Below, piece after piece: positions 61,762 to 64,000 of a stretch of 64,000 nucleotides of DNA. Where the stretch lies: positions 26,918-90,917 of the forward strand of contig QCNS01000007.1 of assembly GCA_003210055.1 (NCBI GenBank). Direction: 5' to 3'. Position 1 is the stretch's first letter. Each line of letters starts with the position of its first letter. Position numbers and translations under genes: made by a program. The notes below the pieces were generated by a model. That model was not told the DNA's origin and searched no databases. It was given only the letters and a program-made list of their open reading frames with translations. The DNA is from SAR116 cluster bacterium AG-426-I14 (lineage in GTDB: Bacteria > Pseudomonadota > Alphaproteobacteria > Puniceispirillales > Marisalimonadaceae).

Positions 61762-64000
61762 TTAAATTTTACCTAATGCAATTAAAATTTTTTCTGGTGT
61801 TATAGGTTGTGACGTTACCTCAACATTTTTGACTTTTAGGGCATCGTTAACAGCATTCATTATTGCAGCTGGAGCTCCTCCTGTTCCCGCCTCACCAGCT
61901 CCTTTTGCACCTAATATACTTCTTCCAGAATTAGTTACAACATGATCAACGATAATATCTGGCATTTCATAAGCCATTGGAACTAAATAATCTGCCATGT
62001 TACCATTAACAAGATTTCCATATTCATCATAGATGTTCTCTTCATAAAGTGCTCCACCTATTCCCTGAACAACACCACCTTTAATTTGCTCTTCAACTAA
62101 TTTAGGATTTATTTGTGTTCCACAATCTTCGACTGCCCAAAACTTTTCTATTTTAATCAACCCTGTATCGATATCAACATCTACTAAACAACCCATAGCA
62201 CTATTAGTGAATACAAAAGGTATGCCTTCAATTAAGAAAGAGGATGTGGTAATTAACTCTGGATTAGTACCTGGTGGTAATTCATGACCTCGATAATAAA
62301 CAGTTTGAGCCAGTTCTTTTAAAGACATTCCTTTTCCGCCATCTTTTCTTACAACATTATCATCCCGTACATCTAGGTCATTTTCTTTAGTTTGCATAAT
62401 AACAGCTGCAATTTTTAAAATATTATTTTTTAGTTGTCTAGATGCCTTTAAAACAGCCTCACCACCTATACCTGCGCCTCTAGATGCCCATGTACCTCCT
62501 CCATATGGAGTAGTATCTGTGTCTCCTAAGCTAACTCTTACTGTATTTATATTTACACCTAATTGATCTGCTGCAATTTGTTGCATTATTGCCTCAGTGC
62601 CTTGTCCTTGCTCTGTAATAGATGAAGAAACATGCACTGCTCCAGAACCTTCTAATCTAATTGATGCTCCATCTTGTGAAGAAATTGGAGCACCACCAAC
62701 CCCATAAAACAAAGGGCTTGGATTTGTAACTTCAACCATATTAATTATTGAAAAACCTTTATACCTACCATTTATTAATGATTCTTTTTTATATCTTTCT
62801 AATTCATCTATATTCATCAGTTTCTTCAATTTTTCTATACAAGCATGATGCGACAAATCTTCAAGTGGAACACCAGAGGGTGTTTTAGTTGGGTATGCGT
62901 TATCTGGTATTAAATTGTTTTTTCTAAACTCAAATCTATCAATATTACATTCTGATGCAGCCTTATCTACCAAAGCCTCTGTTATAGCAACTGCAATTGG
63001 ATGACCGACGGCCCTATATTGACACATAGGTGTTTTGTTTTGAAAAACGACAGTTCCCTTGGCTTTGTAATTTGGAACAACATATGAGGCTGCGGACAAA
63101 TTTAGTACTTGGTTTGTTTCTATTGCAGACGTTCTTGGATAAACGCTATAAGGACCTATTCCAGATAAATCATCTACTTCAAATGCAATAATTTTACCTT
63201 TATCATCCACTCCTAATTTACCATAAATTTTATGACACCTTGAGTGAATATCAGTTGAATAACTCTCTAGTCTATCTGCAATATATTTTACAGGCCTATT
63301 CATAATTTTGGAAACTGCCACAGCAACCATTTCATCTGGATAAACATGAACTTTAATTCCAAATGATCCACCTACATCACAACTTATTATCCTAACTAAT
63401 CCCTCAGAAATTTGTAAATGTTTAGCAATTATAGATTGCATCATATGTGGAGCTTGTCCATTATGATAAACTGTCATTTTTTCTTCTGATGAATTCCAGT
63501 CAGCTATTATGCCCCGAGACTCTAAAGTAACACCAGTATGCCTTGCAAAATCTAGTGTTGTTTCAACTACTTTATAGGCATTTTTAAAAGCATCGTTAAT
63601 ATTTCCTTGATCAACTGTTCTTGTCCAAAAAAGATTATTTCCTAATTCTTTGTGAATTATTTGAGTGTTTTCACTAAGTGCTGTTTCCATATCTAGTTGA
63701 GCATCTATTTCCTGATAATCTATTTCTACTAATTCAGATGCATCCTCCGCTATTGCCCTATTTTTAGCTACCACGACAGCTACAGGTTCACCTTGCCACC
63801 GAACAAAGTCTTTTGCGAGAGGAAATTGAGTTGGCGAACGCATTTCACCTAAATGCCCAAGAACCCCATTCCAAGGAGTACATACTTTTTCAATATCCTT
63901 AATTGTAAATATTTCATAAACTCCAGAAACATTTTTTGCTTTACTTATATTGATAGATATTATTTTTGCATGAGCAAAAGGAGACCTTATGAAATTCAAA
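61762..64000 (-). CDS. Xanthine dehydrogenase/Cox-type molybdopterin-binding subunit (N-terminus beyond window)
   Basis: A large subunit of a molybdenum hydroxylase, at least 745 residues, with its 5' end past the window edge: the visible start FIRSPFAHAKI usually lies about 40-50 residues in. Motifs: DVGGSFGIKVHVYPDE, MCQYRAVGHPIAVAITEAL, GQGTEAIMQQIAADQLG and the catalytic-Glu region GAKGAGEAGTGGAPAAI. The Cox order (substrate motifs first, GGSFG, GxGE late) fits. It hydroxylates a carbon next to nitrogen or an aldehyde-type carbon. Partner FAD and FeS genes, if present, would lie past 64000. It is convergent with the FAD monooxygenase gene (32-base gap). Confidence 0.9.
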   Translation of the reverse strand, partial: LNFIRSPFAHAKIISINISKAKNVSGVYEIFTIKDIEKVCTPWNGVLGHLGEMRSPTQFPLAKDFVRWQGEPVAVVVAKNRAIAEDASELVEIDYQEIDAQLDMETALSENTQIIHKELGNNLFWTRTVDQGNINDAFKNAYKVVETTLDFARHTGVTLESRGIIADWNSSEEKMTVYHNGQAPHMMQSIIAKHLQISEGLVRIISCDVGGSFGIKVHVYPDEMVAVAVSKIMNRPVKYIADRLESYSTDIHSRCHKIYGKLGVDDKGKIIAFEVDDLSGIGPYSVYPRTSAIETNQVLNLSAASYVVPNYKAKGTVVFQNKTPMCQYRAVGHPIAVAITEALVDKAASECNIDRFEFRKNNLIPDNAYPTKTPSGVPLEDLSHHACIEKLKKLMNIDELERYKKESLINGRYKGFSIINMVEVTNPSPLFYGVGGAPISSQDGASIRLEGSGAVHVSSSITEQGQGTEAIMQQIAADQLGVNINTVRVSLGDTDTTPYGGGTWASRGAGIGGEAVLKASRQLKNNILKIAAVIMQTKENDLDVRDDNVVRKDGGKGMSLKELAQTVYYRGHELPPGTNPELITTSSFLIEGIPFVFTNSAMGCLVDVDIDTGLIKIEKFWAVEDCGTQINPKLVEEQIKGGVVQGIGGALYEENIYDEYGNLVNGNMADYLVPMAYEMPDIIVDHVVTNSGRSILGAKGAGEAGTGGAPAAIMNAVNDALKVKNVEVTSQPITPEKILIALGKI

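Noticed and set aside
1..64000. CRISPR arrays, IS elements, prophage, tRNA genes
   Set aside because: No regularly spaced repeats, transposase or integrase frames, attachment sites or cloverleaf sequences were recognised; gaps are too short to hide most of them.
61762..64000. Start codon at about 63999 as the true start of the Cox-type subunit
   Set aside because: The FIRSPFAHAKI segment normally lies about 40-50 residues inside the protein, so the gene runs past the window.

Overview
The window is a dense, AT-rich (about 30% GC by eye) bacterial chromosome segment with very short or overlapping intergenic gaps and no stretch over 300 bases without a gene. Gene content points to a streamlined marine alphaproteobacterium of the SAR11 / HIMB59 / AEGEAN-169 / SAR116 kind. 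The evidence is the holB-metG-tatD-MBL housekeeping block, heterotetrameric sarcosine-oxidase-type genes, several TRAP and TTT (tripartite tricarboxylate) uptake systems, and many small-molecule catabolic genes in compact operons. The exact clade cannot be fixed from the sequence alone. I see no rRNA, tRNA, CRISPR, insertion sequence, integrase or phage gene.

Layout. (1) 1-11.2 kb, plus strand apart from one acetyltransferase: end of an MFS transporter, SMP-30 lactonase, N-acyl-D-amino-acid deacylase, methylmalonate-semialdehyde dehydrogenase, a complete but diverged soxBDAG-like set, and a DpkA-like cyclic imine reductase. Together these look like an amino/imino acid catabolic unit. (2) 11.2-16.2 kb, minus strand: an operon of amidase, carboxymuconolactone-decarboxylase-like protein, an M19 dipeptidase-like protein lacking several metal ligands, and two uncharacterised proteins (one DUF3726). 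(3) 16.3-25.9 kb: housekeeping and stress genes (apt and a nucleosidase for adenine salvage, sodB, quinone reductase, GST, holB, metG, tatD, MBL hydrolase, a small lipoprotein). (4) 26-32.6 kb: a PhyH dioxygenase and cupin pair divergent from an ACMSD-type amidohydrolase, a Gfo/Idh/MocA dehydrogenase and a TctB-TctA-TctC transporter. (5) 32.6-34.5 kb: an AEC transporter and an orphan TRAP-binding-like protein without signal peptide.

(6) 34.5-46.9 kb, minus strand: a long run of catabolic oxidoreductases (tandem OsmC protein, IlvD/Edd dehydratase, 3-hydroxyisobutyrate-dehydrogenase-like, zinc alcohol dehydrogenase, Gfo/Idh/MocA, IorAB-type molybdenum hydroxylase, quinone reductase, SDR, HisD-like alcohol dehydrogenase, flavin reductase). 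It is divergent from a LysR regulator and a complete TRAP transporter (47-51 kb), the likely uptake system for this cluster. (7) 51-54.5 kb: a DUF2798 membrane protein and a second TTT system (TctC-TctB-TctA) with a Tat-type binding protein. (8) 54.5-64 kb: a divergent cluster with two cyclase/amidohydrolase-type enzymes, YciI, cupin, a beta-hydroxyacid dehydrogenase, an LLM flavin monooxygenase, a PcaD-like hydrolase, a VOC protein, a 2,6-dihydroxypyridine-hydroxylase-like FAD monooxygenase, and a Cox-type molybdenum hydroxylase running off the window. This combination suggests ring hydroxylation and ring opening of an aromatic or N-heterocyclic compound taken up by the adjacent TTT system.

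The most notable points are the zinc-site loss in SoxD beside a cyclic-imine reductase and D-aminoacylase, the metal-ligand-poor M19 protein with its unknown neighbours, the catabolic cluster at 54-64 kb, and a TRAP binding protein lacking the usual ligand-binding arginine.
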